This document shows positions 33,050 to 41,431 of a stretch of DNA of 64,000 nucleotides, piece by piece. The stretch comes from Ramlibacter tataouinensis TTB310 (GTDB lineage: Bacteria; Pseudomonadota; Gammaproteobacteria; Burkholderiales; Burkholderiaceae_C). The position numbers were made by a program, and so were the translations under genes. The DNA lies in NCBI RefSeq assembly GCF_000215705.1, contig NC_015677.1, forward strand, positions 1,748,001-1,812,000, given 5' to 3'. Below the pieces are notes generated by a model. It did not search any database, was not told the origin of the DNA, and was given only the letters and a program-made list of their open reading frames with translations. How positions within the stretch are numbered: position 1 is the stretch's first letter; every line of letters begins with the position of its first letter.

Positions 33050-34045
33050 ATGACGAACCCCTTCGCACCGCTCGCCCTGGCAGTGCGCGCCCTTGCCACG
33101 GCCGCGCTGGGCTTGGCCCCCCTGGCCGCTGCGTCGCAGGACTTCCCCTCGCGGCCCATCACCATGGTCATGCCGTACGCGCCGGGCGGGCCGGGCGACA
33201 CCATCACGCGGGTGTTCGCCGCCGCCATGCAGAATACGCTGGGCCAGCAGATCCTGGTGGACAACACGGCCGGCGCGTCGGGCACCATCGGCAGCGCCAA
33301 GGTGGCGCGCGCGAAACCGGACGGCTACACGCTGCTGATGATCCACGTGAGCCATGCCACCAACCTGGCCATGTTCAAGGACCTGCCTTACCACCCCGTG
33401 CGTGATTTCGAGCCGGTAGGCTCGGCCACCAGCGGCCCGATGGTGATCGTGGCCCGCAACGGCTTCCCGCCCAAGGACCTGGCCGAGTTCGTGACGCACG
33501 TGAAGGCCAATCCGGCCAAGGTCAACCTGGCCCATGCCGGCGTGGGCTCGGCCTCCCACCTGTGCGGTCTGATGATGATGAGCGTGCTGGGCGTGCAGCT
33601 CAACGAGATCCCGTACAAGGGCACGGGCCCGGCTCTGACCGACCTGATGGGCGGCCAGGTGGACCTGCTGTGCGACCAGACCTCGGGCACGGTGCCGCCG
33701 GTCAAGGCCGGCAGGATCAAGGCCTACGCGGCGGCCGGCAAGGCACGGCTGCCCTCGCTTCCCGAGGTGCCGGCGATCGCCGAAGCCGGCATCCAGGGCT
33801 TCGACATCAACATCTCCTTCGGCCTGTACGCGCCCAAGGGAACGCCCCAACCGGTGCTGGGCCAGCTCACCGCGGCCTTGCAGAAGGCGGTGACCGACCC
33901 CGAGGTGCGCAGCAAGCTCGAGGGCATGGGCATCGCGGCCGTCGGCGCCGGGCAGGCCACGCCGGCCGCCTTGCGCGCGCACCTCGCGCACGAGATCGAG
34001 ACCCTGGGCGGCCTGCTGGCCAAGGCCGGCGTGAAGGCCAACTGA
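33050..34045 (+). CDS. Tripartite tricarboxylate transporter (Bug/TctC) substrate-binding protein
   Basis: A 331-residue Bug-family protein. The signal (LALAVRALATAALGLAPLAAASQ) is followed by FPSRPITMVMPYAPGGPGDTITR, NTAGASGTIGSAKVARAKPDGYTLLM and PYKGTGPALTDLMGGQVDLLCDQTSGT. The CDQT segment is shared with the 8.47 kb homologue. I use the ATG giving MTNPFAPLA; the long upstream open frame runs through the structured repeat and is not coding. The gene is solitary, with no enzyme or membrane component next to it, as is common for orphan Bug genes. Confidence 0.92.
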   Translation: MTNPFAPLALAVRALATAALGLAPLAAASQDFPSRPITMVMPYAPGGPGDTITRVFAAAMQNTLGQQILVDNTAGASGTIGSAKVARAKPDGYTLLMIHVSHATNLAMFKDLPYHPVRDFEPVGSATSGPMVIVARNGFPPKDLAEFVTHVKANPAKVNLAHAGVGSASHLCGLMMMSVLGVQLNEIPYKGTGPALTDLMGGQVDLLCDQTSGTVPPVKAGRIKAYAAAGKARLPSLPEVPAIAEAGIQGFDINISFGLYAPKGTPQPVLGQLTAALQKAVTDPEVRSKLEGMGIAAVGAGQATPAALRAHLAHEIETLGGLLAKAGVKAN

Positions 34046-34099
34046 ACCCGGTTCGACCTCAGGCGCGGCTGCGTTCCACGTGCAAGGATGCCCGCATGA

Positions 34100-35074
34100 T
34101 CATCCCGCGGTTTCCTCATGCGCCAACACGGCGGTGCGCACACGCCGCTGCTGCCAGCGCTCGGCCACATGCCCGGGCAGGAAAAGCGCCATCAGGGCCG
34201 TGAGCTGCCAGCGGCGGGTCAGGCACACCCGCCTGGCCTGCAGCAGGGTGAACAAGGCCCTGCGGCGGTCACCACCCGCCAGGGCGGCGCGCGCCAGCGT
34301 CACCTGCTGCTGTCCGACGAACCACAGGGCCCGGGCGCGCTGCGGACGCGGCACTTCGCCGCTGAGCGCGCGCCTTTTCATGCGCTCGATGAAAGGGGGC
34401 AGGCCCATCCGGATGTCGTAGTTGGAGGTCGACAGGCTGTCGGGCAAGGCCCGGTAGCCGGCCAGCGCCGCGTCCACCAGCACCAGCGGCGTGCGCTCGG
34501 CCACGCGGAACCACAGGTCCAGGTCCTCGCCGCACGACTCACCCGGCGGAAAGCACGGTTGCATGCGGTGCAGCAGGCTGGCCCGCACGGCCAGGCTGCT
34601 GGTGCAGAACGGGGTGCTCTGCATCCACCGCGTGCGCAGGTCGGGCACCACATCCATGCGAAACGGCCGCTCGACGCTCGGCCAGTTCGCGCTGTCGCCG
34701 GTGAACGAGTCCGATACCCGCCGAAAGCCCGTGGCCAGCATGTCGGCGTGGGGGTGGGTTTCATGCGCCTGCGCCAGCGCGGCCAGCAGCTCGGGATGGT
34801 GCCAGTCGTCGGCATCGAGAAAGACGATCCAGTCGCCGGTGGCTAGGGCGATGGCCCGGTTGCGGGCCAACGATACGCCGGCATTGGCCTGGCGCACGAT
34901 CTGCAGCCGCTGGTCGGCGATGCCGTCCAGTGCCTGCACGCCACCGTCAGTGGAGCCGTCGTCCACCACGATCACCTCGTGCACGGGGTGGCTCTGCCCG
35001 AGCGCCGAAAGCACCGAATTGCGCACGTAAGCCGCTTTGTTGTAAAGCGGGACCACAACGGAAAATTTCATCAT
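34100..35074 (-). CDS. Family 2 glycosyltransferase
   Basis: A 324-residue GT2 enzyme. The GT-A fold starts at once: FSVVVPLYNKAAYVRNSVLSAL, VIVVDDGSTDGG, NAGVSLARNRAI, then the metal-binding FLDADDWHHPELL. The acceptor region has GEDLDLWFRVAE, matching the ED base-motif position. The C-terminus after residue ~230 is basic and helical. It would transfer a sugar from a nucleotide sugar to a surface glycan or lipid. No other polysaccharide genes are near. Two adjacent Met codons start the protein. Confidence 0.9.
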   Translation of the reverse strand: MMKFSVVVPLYNKAAYVRNSVLSALGQSHPVHEVIVVDDGSTDGGVQALDGIADQRLQIVRQANAGVSLARNRAIALATGDWIVFLDADDWHHPELLAALAQAHETHPHADMLATGFRRVSDSFTGDSANWPSVERPFRMDVVPDLRTRWMQSTPFCTSSLAVRASLLHRMQPCFPPGESCGEDLDLWFRVAERTPLVLVDAALAGYRALPDSLSTSNYDIRMGLPPFIERMKRRALSGEVPRPQRARALWFVGQQQVTLARAALAGGDRRRALFTLLQARRVCLTRRWQLTALMALFLPGHVAERWQQRRVRTAVLAHEETAG

Positions 35075-35336
35075 GAGGCTGGTTCAGAGCAGTTCATTGA
35101 TCGGGTAGGCCCGTGCTCATAGAGCTTGTGCCGGGTGCCGCGCCGGTGCCATTGCTCACCCGCACGCCACTCCACCTTGCTTGGATGGATCAGGGTATCG
35201 CCCGCCGGTTCCAGCCATGGAAACGAGGTGTCACCCACGAACACCGGCCACAGCGAAATACCCAACAGCATCGCCGCATCGAAGAAGACGGGTGGTCATA
35301 CTCGGCCGTCATCAGTTGCACGACATCGTCAGTCAT
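35071..35336 (-). pseudogene. Possible remnant of a PLD/cardiolipin-synthase-like gene
   Basis: On the minus strand, VFVGDTSFPWLEPAGDTLIH matches LFVGDDVFPHLEPAGDAVIH in the cardiolipin synthase 2.4 kb away, and the DNA is also alike there (around 35175-35245 versus 37565-37630). A start (MTDDVVQLM, 35336) lies in a different frame from this segment, so a frameshift separates them, and neither HKD motif is present. The tail WRAGEQWHRRGTRHKLYEHGPTRSMN is not from that family. Either a decayed fragment or an unrelated small gene with a borrowed segment. Apart from the terminator at 35394-35414 nothing else is seen in this 384-base gap. Confidence 0.4.
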
Positions 35337-35393
35337 GCGGCCCAGCTTAAGGGGCTGACAAGGCCAGGGTTGTTACTGCTCGTGTGGAAGCGT

Positions 35394-35414
35394 AAAAGCT
35401 ATCGAAAAGATAGC
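35394..35414 (-). terminator. Rho-independent terminator of the DUF4383 gene
   Basis: On the minus strand GCTATC and GATAGC pair around TTTTC, followed by TTTTAC. It lies 45 bases after the DUF4383 stop. A GC-rich inverted repeat sits just before it. Confidence 0.65.
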
Positions 35415-35458
35415 AAGCTGCCCGGCCGGACCGAGGCCGGGCGAAGGCCGGGCGAGCC

Positions 35459-35890
35459 TCAGACGCGGCTGCGCTCCAGCGGGACTTCCTGCTCGCGGAT
35501 GAAGCCGAAGTACGCGCCGACGGCAGCCAGGCCGGCGTGCAGCCAGACGTCGTGGCCGTACAGCGGTACCAGGCCGAACAGCGTGTGCAGGTTCATTGCC
35601 GGGATCAGACCCAGCACCAGCAGCAGGCCGTAGGCGACGGCGACGGCCTTGCCGTAGCTGCGCGAGGCACTGTCCGACTTGGACGCCACCAGGCCCCACA
35701 CGCCGAACAGCAGGTGGGCGAGGTTGTGCAGCACGTTCACCGCGAACAGGCCGAGCACGGCGCCCAGGCCGGCGGTCACGCGCACGTCCGGATGCGAATG
35801 TGGCTGCGTGATACCGGGGATGAACCCGGCCGCGCCGACCAGTAGGAAGACGATGCCAAAGATCATGGCGAAACGACGGGTTGCAGTCAT
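35459..35890 (-). CDS. DUF4383 family four-span membrane protein
   Basis: A 143-residue protein with four hydrophobic segments: FAMIFGIVFLLVGAAGFIPG, VLGLFAVNVLHNLAHLLFGVWGL, VAVAYGLLLVLGLIP and LHAGLAAVGAYFGFI. The conserved loop NVLHNLAHLLFGVWGL is typical of DUF4383. The ATG is preceded by GAGAGGTGACC. Function is unknown; it is often found in stress- or envelope-associated loci of Burkholderiales. A terminator follows on the same strand. Confidence 0.82.
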   Translation of the reverse strand: MTATRRFAMIFGIVFLLVGAAGFIPGITQPHSHPDVRVTAGLGAVLGLFAVNVLHNLAHLLFGVWGLVASKSDSASRSYGKAVAVAYGLLLVLGLIPAMNLHTLFGLVPLYGHDVWLHAGLAAVGAYFGFIREQEVPLERSRV

Positions 35891-36092
35891 GGTCACCTCT
35901 CGCAAATGAAAGAAGGTTCGGGAAATCCACTCTAGCGAGAATGCACCTGCCCGTGTTCCTCGACCATGGTCCTGCGCACGAGAAATCATCGTTCAGGCCC
36001 GGCCTACACGCGAGCGCGGGGTGGGCTGATGCCCGCTGTGGCGCGGTGAGTCGACCATCGGCGGCATCTACTCTTCCTTCCTGGGTCGCACC

Positions 36093-36194
36093 ATGTTCTT
36101 CTTTTTCTCCAACAAGCTCGGCTGGGGCAAATCGATCGCGCTGTCCATCGTCCTGACCCTGCTGCTGCTGTTCCTGTTCGGCGTGTTCGGCTGA
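36093..36194 (+). CDS. 33-residue single-span membrane protein
   Basis: A complete tiny gene: MFFFFSNKLGWGKSIALSI followed by a leucine-rich span LTLLLLFLFGVFG. Small proteins beginning MFFFxSNxLGxxxS recur in Burkholderiales and Xanthomonadaceae genomes as far as I recall, which supports this frame. Function is unknown. The next gene starts 3 bases after the stop, so the two probably share a transcript. Confidence 0.6.
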   Translation: MFFFFSNKLGWGKSIALSIVLTLLLLFLFGVFG

Positions 36195-36197
36195 TCC

Positions 36198-36452
36198 ATG
36201 GCCGAGGCCGCCTTCACTACTGCCGACTACAAGCTCTACCCGTCGCCGCGCAACACGCACCGCGAGGTGTTCCTGCACGAGGTGTTCGTGCCGCATCCGT
36301 ATGCGCTGATCGACCTGCCGAGCTTCCACCTGAAGGGCCGCTCCAGCCTGTTCGCCGCCTACCGGCTGGCCGACGGCAAGCACGGGCAGCTGGTGACCTT
36401 CGAGCTGCCGGCCGATGCGTCCAGCTTCTCGGCCCGGTTCAGGCCCGACTGA
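36198..36452 (+). CDS. Conserved-looking small protein, unknown function
   Basis: An 84-residue soluble protein, MAEAAFTTADYKLYPSPRNTHREVFLHEVFVPHPYALIDLP..., ending SFSARFRPD. No signal, membrane segment or catalytic motif stands out, and I do not recognise a family. It starts 3 bases after the 33-residue membrane protein and is likely co-transcribed with it. The codon pattern is that of the neighbours. Confidence 0.6.
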   Translation: MAEAAFTTADYKLYPSPRNTHREVFLHEVFVPHPYALIDLPSFHLKGRSSLFAAYRLADGKHGQLVTFELPADASSFSARFRPD

Positions 36453-36490
36453 GCCGGCTGCTACGCTGTGGGCCACGATAAGGAGCCGCC

Positions 36491-37042
36491 ATGGCCAAGC
36501 AGGACCCCGCAGACCACGGCCGCTCGGTCGCGCTGTACTGGGATTTCGAGAACCTCCACGCCGGCCTGTGCGACGAGAGGGAGCCGGGCGCCTACGCGCG
36601 CCAGGACTTCCGCTTCAAGCCGCAGGAGCCGCTGGTGGACGTGCAGGCCGTGGTGGGCCTGGCGTCGTCCTTCGGCCCCATCGCCATCCACCGGGCGTAC
36701 TGCAACTGGCAGTACTTCAGCCGCTACCGCGACCAGCTGCTGCAGAACGCGGTCGAGCTGATCCAGCTGTTCCCGCCCGGCGGCGGTGCCAAGAACGGGG
36801 CCGACATCAAGCTGTGCCTGGACGCGATCGAGGATATCGCCCGCTTCGCGCATGTCGGCACGGTGGTGATCGTCGGCGGCGACAGCGACTTCATGCCGGT
36901 GTCGCAGAAGATCAAGGCCGCCGGCCGCACGCTGATCGGCGTGGGCACGCGCAAGGCGACCAACCCCCACTGGGCCAGGAGTTGCCACGAGTTCCGCTAT
37001 TACGAGGACCTCCTGGAGGTGAGGGCTACAGCACCTCGTTGA
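36491..37042 (+). CDS. NYN-domain (PIN-like) putative ribonuclease
   Basis: A 183-residue NYN/DUF88 protein of the LabA type. It has the acidic metal-site residues in ALYWDFENLHAG, in NGADIKLCLDAIEDI and in VVIVGGDSDFMPVSQKIKAAGRTLIGVG. The domain usually cleaves RNA. Many relatives carry a C-terminal OST-HTH/LOTUS RNA-binding domain; here the protein stops soon after the NYN core and its end overlaps the convergent cardiolipin synthase gene by 17 bases. The ribosome site AAGGAGCC is good. Confidence 0.85.
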   Translation: MAKQDPADHGRSVALYWDFENLHAGLCDEREPGAYARQDFRFKPQEPLVDVQAVVGLASSFGPIAIHRAYCNWQYFSRYRDQLLQNAVELIQLFPPGGGAKNGADIKLCLDAIEDIARFAHVGTVVIVGGDSDFMPVSQKIKAAGRTLIGVGTRKATNPHWARSCHEFRYYEDLLEVRATAPR

Positions 37043-38288
37043 TCAGGTAGACCAGCTGGTCGCGCGCCTTGCGCCAGCGCGGACGGCGGCGCCAGCGCTC
37101 CAGGTCGACCTCGTCGGCGCGCCGGGCGTAGCGCTCGAACACCGCGTCCAGCCGCCGGGCCAGGGCGGGGTCGAGCACGCCCAGGGTGATCTCGTCGTTG
37201 GTCTCGAACGAGCGGTCGTCGAAGTTGCTGGAGCCGATGGCGCTCCAGCGGCCGTCGATGGTCATCACCTTCTGGTGCAGCAGGGTGTGCGGGTACTCGA
37301 ACAGGCGCACGCCGCAGCGCAGCAGCTTCTCGAAGTTGCGGTGGCCGGCGTGCTGCACGATGGGGTTGTCCGAGCCGCTGGCCGATGGCATGAGCACCCG
37401 CACGTCCACCCCTCGTCGAACGGCCTCGCCCATGGCGTCGATGGCCTCGGGCTCGGGGATGAAGTAGGGGTTCTGGATCCAGATGCGCTCGCGCGCCAGG
37501 CACAGCGCGGTGTGGTGCAGGATCTTGACCGCCGGCGCCGATCTCTCCGGCTTCAGGAAAGCGGCGTGGATCACCGCATCGCCCGCCGGCTCCAAATGCG
37601 GGAACACGTCGTCGCCCACGAACAGCTCGCCGGTGATGCCCGCCCAGTTCTCGCTGAAGGCGGCCTGCACGCTGTGCACGACGGGCCCGTGCAGGTGCAC
37701 GCTCAGGTCGGCGTAGTGCTCACCGTCCTCGGCGTCGCCCAGCCAGTGGTCCTTGATGCAGTGGCCGCCGACGAAGGCCTCGCGCCCGTCGATCACGCAC
37801 AGCTTGCGGTGGTCGCGGTCGTTCAGCACACCCAGGTTGCGCAGCGACCACTTGTGGAAGAACACCAGCCGGCAGCCGGCCTGGCGCAGCTGGCGCGTGA
37901 CGTCCGGGCCGATCTTCTTGCCGCCCTGCGCGTCCAGCAGCAGGCGCACCTTCAGGCCGGCGCGCGCCCGCTCGGCCAGTGCGGCCGCCAGGCGCTGCGC
38001 CAGCCGGCCGTGCTCCCACAGGTAGGTCTCGAAGTGCACCGTGTGCCGGGCCGCGTCAATGCGCTCGATCAGCACGTCGTAGAAGCGGCCGTTCTCCAGC
38101 AGCTGCACCCGGTTGCCCGGCATGGCCGTGCCCAGGGTCAGCCCGGCCAGGGAAGGCATCAACTCGGCGATGGGCGCGTCGCACTCGATGGACAGCGCCG
38201 GGTTGCGGTGCCGCCGCACGGACCACAGCGCGATGGCCAGCAGCGCCGTCAGGGCGAGGGCGAGGGCGGTCCACAGGGCGGCGTCCAT
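37026..38288 (-). CDS. Cardiolipin synthase / phospholipase D-like protein
   Basis: A 420-residue PLD-superfamily enzyme. One N-terminal span (ALWTALALALTALLAIALWSV) is followed by two HKD half sites: HRKLCVIDGREAFVGG and LLHQKVMTIDGRWSAIGSSNFDDRSF. This two-HKD layout makes cardiolipin from phosphatidylglycerol (ClsA/ClsB type). Its start abuts the stop of the LigB-type dioxygenase gene upstream, so both are on one transcript. A fragment resembling its middle part lies at 35.1-35.3 kb. Confidence 0.9.
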   Translation of the reverse strand: MDAALWTALALALTALLAIALWSVRRHRNPALSIECDAPIAELMPSLAGLTLGTAMPGNRVQLLENGRFYDVLIERIDAARHTVHFETYLWEHGRLAQRLAAALAERARAGLKVRLLLDAQGGKKIGPDVTRQLRQAGCRLVFFHKWSLRNLGVLNDRDHRKLCVIDGREAFVGGHCIKDHWLGDAEDGEHYADLSVHLHGPVVHSVQAAFSENWAGITGELFVGDDVFPHLEPAGDAVIHAAFLKPERSAPAVKILHHTALCLARERIWIQNPYFIPEPEAIDAMGEAVRRGVDVRVLMPSASGSDNPIVQHAGHRNFEKLLRCGVRLFEYPHTLLHQKVMTIDGRWSAIGSSNFDDRSFETNDEITLGVLDPALARRLDAVFERYARRADEVDLERWRRRPRWRKARDQLVYLINEVL

Positions 38289-39095
38289 TCAGGCGGGTCG
38301 CGCCTGCTGCGGCGCCTCGCCCAGCAGGTAGGCGTCCATCGCCAACGTGCCATGGGTCATGCCGCCGTCCAGCACCTCTACCTTCGCGCCGGGTTGCGCG
38401 GCACCGTACGCGAAGGGCAGGGGCAGGTAGTGCTCGGGCGTGGGATGGGCACGCCGGGCATGCGGCGCGCTGTCCAGGTAGCCGGCAATAGCCGCCTCGT
38501 CGTGCGCGCGCAGCGCGACGCGCGCCCAGTCCACGAACTCGGCGGCGTAGCCCGGGTTGGGAAGGCCCGGCTGGCGGAACTCGAACAGGTTGTGCGTGAT
38601 GCTGCCGGAGCCGACGATGAGCACGCCTTCCCCGGCCAGGGGCGCCAGCGCGCGGCCCAGGCGCACCGCACCCGGCCCGTCCAGGTCGTGCGGCATGGAC
38701 ACCTGCAGCACCGGGACGTCGGCCTCGGGGTAGAGGTGGCGCACCGGCACCCAGGCACCGTGGTCCAGCCCGTGCTGCGTGTCGGGCGAGACGTTCCAGC
38801 CCGCCGCGTTGAGCAGCTCGAGCACGCGCTCGGCCACGTCGGGGCTGCCGGGGGCCGGGTACCGGATCTCGTAGAGCGCCTGCGGGAAGCCGCCGAAGTC
38901 GTGGATGGTCTCGGGCGCCGCCGCCATGGCCACGCGCACGCCGCGCGTCATCCAGTGGGGCGAGAGCACCAGCACCGCCCGCGGGCGCGGCAGCTGCTGG
39001 CCCAGCCGCCGCAGCTGCGGACCCGCGAGGCCCGGCTCGACCGCGAACATGGGCGAGCCGTGCGAAACGAACAGGGAGGGCAGGCGGGGGCTCAT
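38289..39095 (-). CDS. LigB/DODA-type extradiol ring-cleavage dioxygenase family protein
   Basis: A 268-residue class III extradiol dioxygenase-family protein, YgiD/DODA type. The metal-binding histidines are in LFVSHGSPMFA, TIHDFGGFP and LDHGAWVPVRHLYP; GSGSITHNLFEF has another conserved His. The C-terminal part includes PTPEHYLPLPFAYGA. The E. coli homologue opens L-DOPA; the natural substrate is unclear. I start at MSPRLPSLFVSHG. There is no evidence that it serves the tph pathway 17 kb away, since protocatechuate cleavage uses different subunits. Confidence 0.85.
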   Translation of the reverse strand: MSPRLPSLFVSHGSPMFAVEPGLAGPQLRRLGQQLPRPRAVLVLSPHWMTRGVRVAMAAAPETIHDFGGFPQALYEIRYPAPGSPDVAERVLELLNAAGWNVSPDTQHGLDHGAWVPVRHLYPEADVPVLQVSMPHDLDGPGAVRLGRALAPLAGEGVLIVGSGSITHNLFEFRQPGLPNPGYAAEFVDWARVALRAHDEAAIAGYLDSAPHARRAHPTPEHYLPLPFAYGAAQPGAKVEVLDGGMTHGTLAMDAYLLGEAPQQARPA

Positions 39096-39195
39096 GGAAG
39101 GTCCTTTCCTTTCGTCGCAGCCACTGTAAGCCGGATCGTGCCGCCGGGCAGCGTGGCCGGCGGGCCGGCCAGGACGGTCCCTAGAATGCCCGGCC

Positions 39196-39702
39196 ATGAG
39201 CGGCTGGATCGACCAGGCATGGACCGCCCTGCACACGCTGCAGGGCCCGCCGGCCTATGGCCTGGTGCTGGGGTTGCTGGTGGCCAGCGGCTTCTTCCTG
39301 CCGGTCAACGAGGACCTGCTGCTGGTGGCCGCCGCGGCGCTGACGCTGAAAGGCTTGATGCAGCCGCCGCTGCTGGTGCTGGTCGCCTGGGCCGGCATCG
39401 TCACCGCCGATGCACTGGTGTTCCACTGGGGCCGGGTGTTCGGCGCGCGCGCGCTGGAGAACCGCTGGGCCGCCCGCGTGCTGCCGCCGGCGCGGCTGGC
39501 CAGGGCGCAGGCCGCCATCCGGCGCTGGGGACCGCTGTGCATCATGGCGGCGCGCTTCCTGCCCGGGCTGCGCACGCCCATCTACTTCGCGGCCGGCTCG
39601 CTGCGGCTGCCGTACCGGCAGCTCTTCCTCTACGACGGGGCCGCGGCGGCCGCGGAGATACCGCTGGTGGTGTACGCCGTGCGCTGGTTCGGCGAGCGCT
39701 GA
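39196..39702 (+). CDS. DedA/SNARE-associated family membrane protein
   Basis: A 168-residue DedA-like protein with the family sequence FFLPVNEDLLLVAAAAL, GRVFGARALENRW, and the signature MAARFLPGLRTPIYFAAGSLRLPYRQLFLYDGAAA. DedA proteins are now linked to lipid-carrier flipping. It is shorter than E. coli DedA/YqjA (about 220), lacking the usual C-terminal span. A TAGAAT -10-like box lies close to the ATG. It converges on the DUF3606 gene. Confidence 0.85.
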   Translation: MSGWIDQAWTALHTLQGPPAYGLVLGLLVASGFFLPVNEDLLLVAAAALTLKGLMQPPLLVLVAWAGIVTADALVFHWGRVFGARALENRWAARVLPPARLARAQAAIRRWGPLCIMAARFLPGLRTPIYFAAGSLRLPYRQLFLYDGAAAAAEIPLVVYAVRWFGER

Positions 39703-39710
39703 TGCCGCGC

Positions 39711-39923
39711 TCAGGCGCCGCCGAGCTCGCGCACGCGGTCCGAGTTGGTGGTGCTGTGCACACCCTTGAGGTGGGCCTCGACGTCGGCAGCCTTGTCCCC
39801 GACCGCGGCCACGGCTTCGCGCAGCTGCATCTCGGTGGCGTCCAGTTTTTTCGCCCAGTGCGCGCAGGCGGCGGGCTCGTTGATGTCGATGCGGTCGGGT
39901 TCCACGCCGGGTTGGCTGCTCAT
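39711..39923 (-). CDS. DUF3606 family protein
   Basis: A 70-residue DUF3606 protein recognised by RIDINEPAACAHWAKKLDATEMQLREAVAAVG and the following KAADVEAHL. Function is unknown; it is a small soluble protein common in Burkholderiales and Rhizobiales. The ATG follows GGAGATGAC. CCTACA, 21 bases and TAGGGT occur upstream on the minus strand. Confidence 0.85.
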   Translation of the reverse strand: MSSQPGVEPDRIDINEPAACAHWAKKLDATEMQLREAVAAVGDKAADVEAHLKGVHSTTNSDRVRELGGA

Positions 39924-40009
39924 GTCATCTCCTGGTTCGGTCGATGTGCGCACCCTAACGCGCCGCCGGCGCCGGCGCTGTAGGCCGGCGCCCAGGCCGG
40001 GCTTCCGGG

Positions 40010-40642
40010 CTAGCGCTTGACCCAGGTGAACACGCGCACCGGGGGCACGTTCAGCGTCTCCCATTCCTTCTGGGGCTCGCCCAGGTAGGGCGTGGCGAAG
40101 CCGGCCACGTGGGCGCGCACCTGGTAGGCGACGAAACGGCCGCCCGGCCGCAGCACCTGGGCGATGGCGGCGGCGATGCGGTCCGACACCTCGGGCGGCA
40201 TGGTGGAGAAGGGGATGCCCGAGACGATGGCGTCGGGGGGCGACAGCCGGCGCGCCCCCAGGAACTCGGCCAGGCGCTCGGCGCTGCCCAGCTCCAGCGC
40301 CAGGCGCGGGTCGTGGAAGGCCTGGCTGAGGTGCTCGTGGAAGTTCGGGTCCAGCTCGATGGCCAGCAGCCGCGCCGAGGGCGACATGGCTTTCAGGAAG
40401 GCCGCCGTCGTGCCGCCGGTGCCGGGGCCCAGCTCGACCACCGTGCGCGCTTCGGCGATGCCCGCGTTGCGCACCAAACGCTGCTCGAGCCAGCGCGAGC
40501 TCGGCACGACCGAGCCCACCTGGGCCGGGTTGCGCACGAAGCCGCGCAGGAATCGGGCGCTGTCGCGCAGCGGCTTGGAAGGCGACGTTGCGGTGCGCGT
40601 GGTGCTGCGTGCTGCGGCCTGGGCGGCGGGGCGTTCGTTCAT
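40010..40642 (-). CDS. SAM-dependent methyltransferase (PmtA/rRNA-dimethylase-like)
   Basis: A 210-residue class I methyltransferase. FLRGFVRNPAQVGSVVPSSRWL at the N-terminus is typical of bacterial phospholipid N-methyltransferases (PmtA). SAM-binding motif I is VVELGPGTGGTTAAFL, with motif II acidic residue in LLAIELDPNF. DAIVSGIPFSTMP occupies the catalytic loop position. A role in methylating phosphatidylethanolamine is plausible. I start at MNERPAAQ; the longer frame runs into the promoter region. Confidence 0.8.
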   Translation of the reverse strand: MNERPAAQAAARSTTRTATSPSKPLRDSARFLRGFVRNPAQVGSVVPSSRWLEQRLVRNAGIAEARTVVELGPGTGGTTAAFLKAMSPSARLLAIELDPNFHEHLSQAFHDPRLALELGSAERLAEFLGARRLSPPDAIVSGIPFSTMPPEVSDRIAAAIAQVLRPGGRFVAYQVRAHVAGFATPYLGEPQKEWETLNVPPVRVFTWVKR

Positions 40643-40818
40643 GATGGAGTGGTTGTTGTGGGGTGGTTGCTGGGAAAATCGGGCCATTCTGGTGCCGGCC
40701 GAGCCGGCAACCTGTCGGACAGTTTCGCTTGGCTGACGCCCCGACCGCAAGCGCGAGACAATCGGCTCTTCCGTGCGCAGCCTGCGCGCGGTCCGTCGTT
40801 TCGCTTGCCGCCGTCCCC

Positions 40819-41412
40819 ATGCCCCTGCCCACTCCCGCGCCGCGCGCCCACCTGCACACCCGCAACGTCGTCTTGCGCGGCTACCACCGCGAGGACGGCC
40901 TGTGGGACATCGAGGCCGAGCTGGCCGACAGCAAGAGCTACGAGGTCGAGATGGCCGAGCGCGGCCCGCTGCCGCCGGGCGGCAAGGTGCACGGCCTGGC
41001 CATCCGCGTGACGGTGGACGACGCCATGGTGATCCGCGCCATCGCCAGCTCGATGGACGACACGCCCTTCGGCGAATGCCAGCAGGGCAACGCGCCCATG
41101 CAGCAGATGGTGGGCGCCACGCTGGGGCCGGGCTGGCGCCAGGCGATCGAACGGGCGCTGGGCGGCGTGCGCGGCTGCACCCATCTGCGCGAGCTGCTGT
41201 TCAACATGGCCACGGCCGCCTACCAGACCATCCCGGCCTGGCGCGAGCGGCTGCGGCGCGAAGCCGGCCAGCCGCGTGCCGACAGCGGCCAGCCGCCCTA
41301 CCATGTGGGGCGCTGCATCGCCTGGGACGTGGACGGTGCGGTGGTGCAGCGCCACTACCCCCAGTTCGCCGGCTGGGAGCCGCTGCGGCGCAAGTCGCCG
41401 CCCAAGCCCTGA
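40819..41412 (+). CDS. DUF2889 family protein
   Basis: A 197-residue protein matching DUF2889: HTRNVVLRGYHREDGLWDIEAELAD, LAIRVTVDDAMVIRAI, LGPGWRQAIERALGGVRGCTHLRELLFNMATAAYQTI. The conserved Cys/His in RGCTHLREL may bind a ligand or metal. Function is unknown. The ATG giving MPLPTPAPRAH is chosen because conserved sequence begins right after it. It precedes the histidine-phosphatase gene by 19 bases. Confidence 0.88.
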   Translation: MPLPTPAPRAHLHTRNVVLRGYHREDGLWDIEAELADSKSYEVEMAERGPLPPGGKVHGLAIRVTVDDAMVIRAIASSMDDTPFGECQQGNAPMQQMVGATLGPGWRQAIERALGGVRGCTHLRELLFNMATAAYQTIPAWRERLRREAGQPRADSGQPPYHVGRCIAWDVDGAVVQRHYPQFAGWEPLRRKSPPKP

Positions 41413-41431
41413 CTGCTTCCGGAGGTCCCCC

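Noticed and set aside
38289..39095. The LigB-type dioxygenase as the protocatechuate ring-cleavage step for the tph pathway
   Set aside because: It is the single-subunit YgiD/DODA type, lies 17 kb away and is co-oriented with cls rather than aromatic genes.
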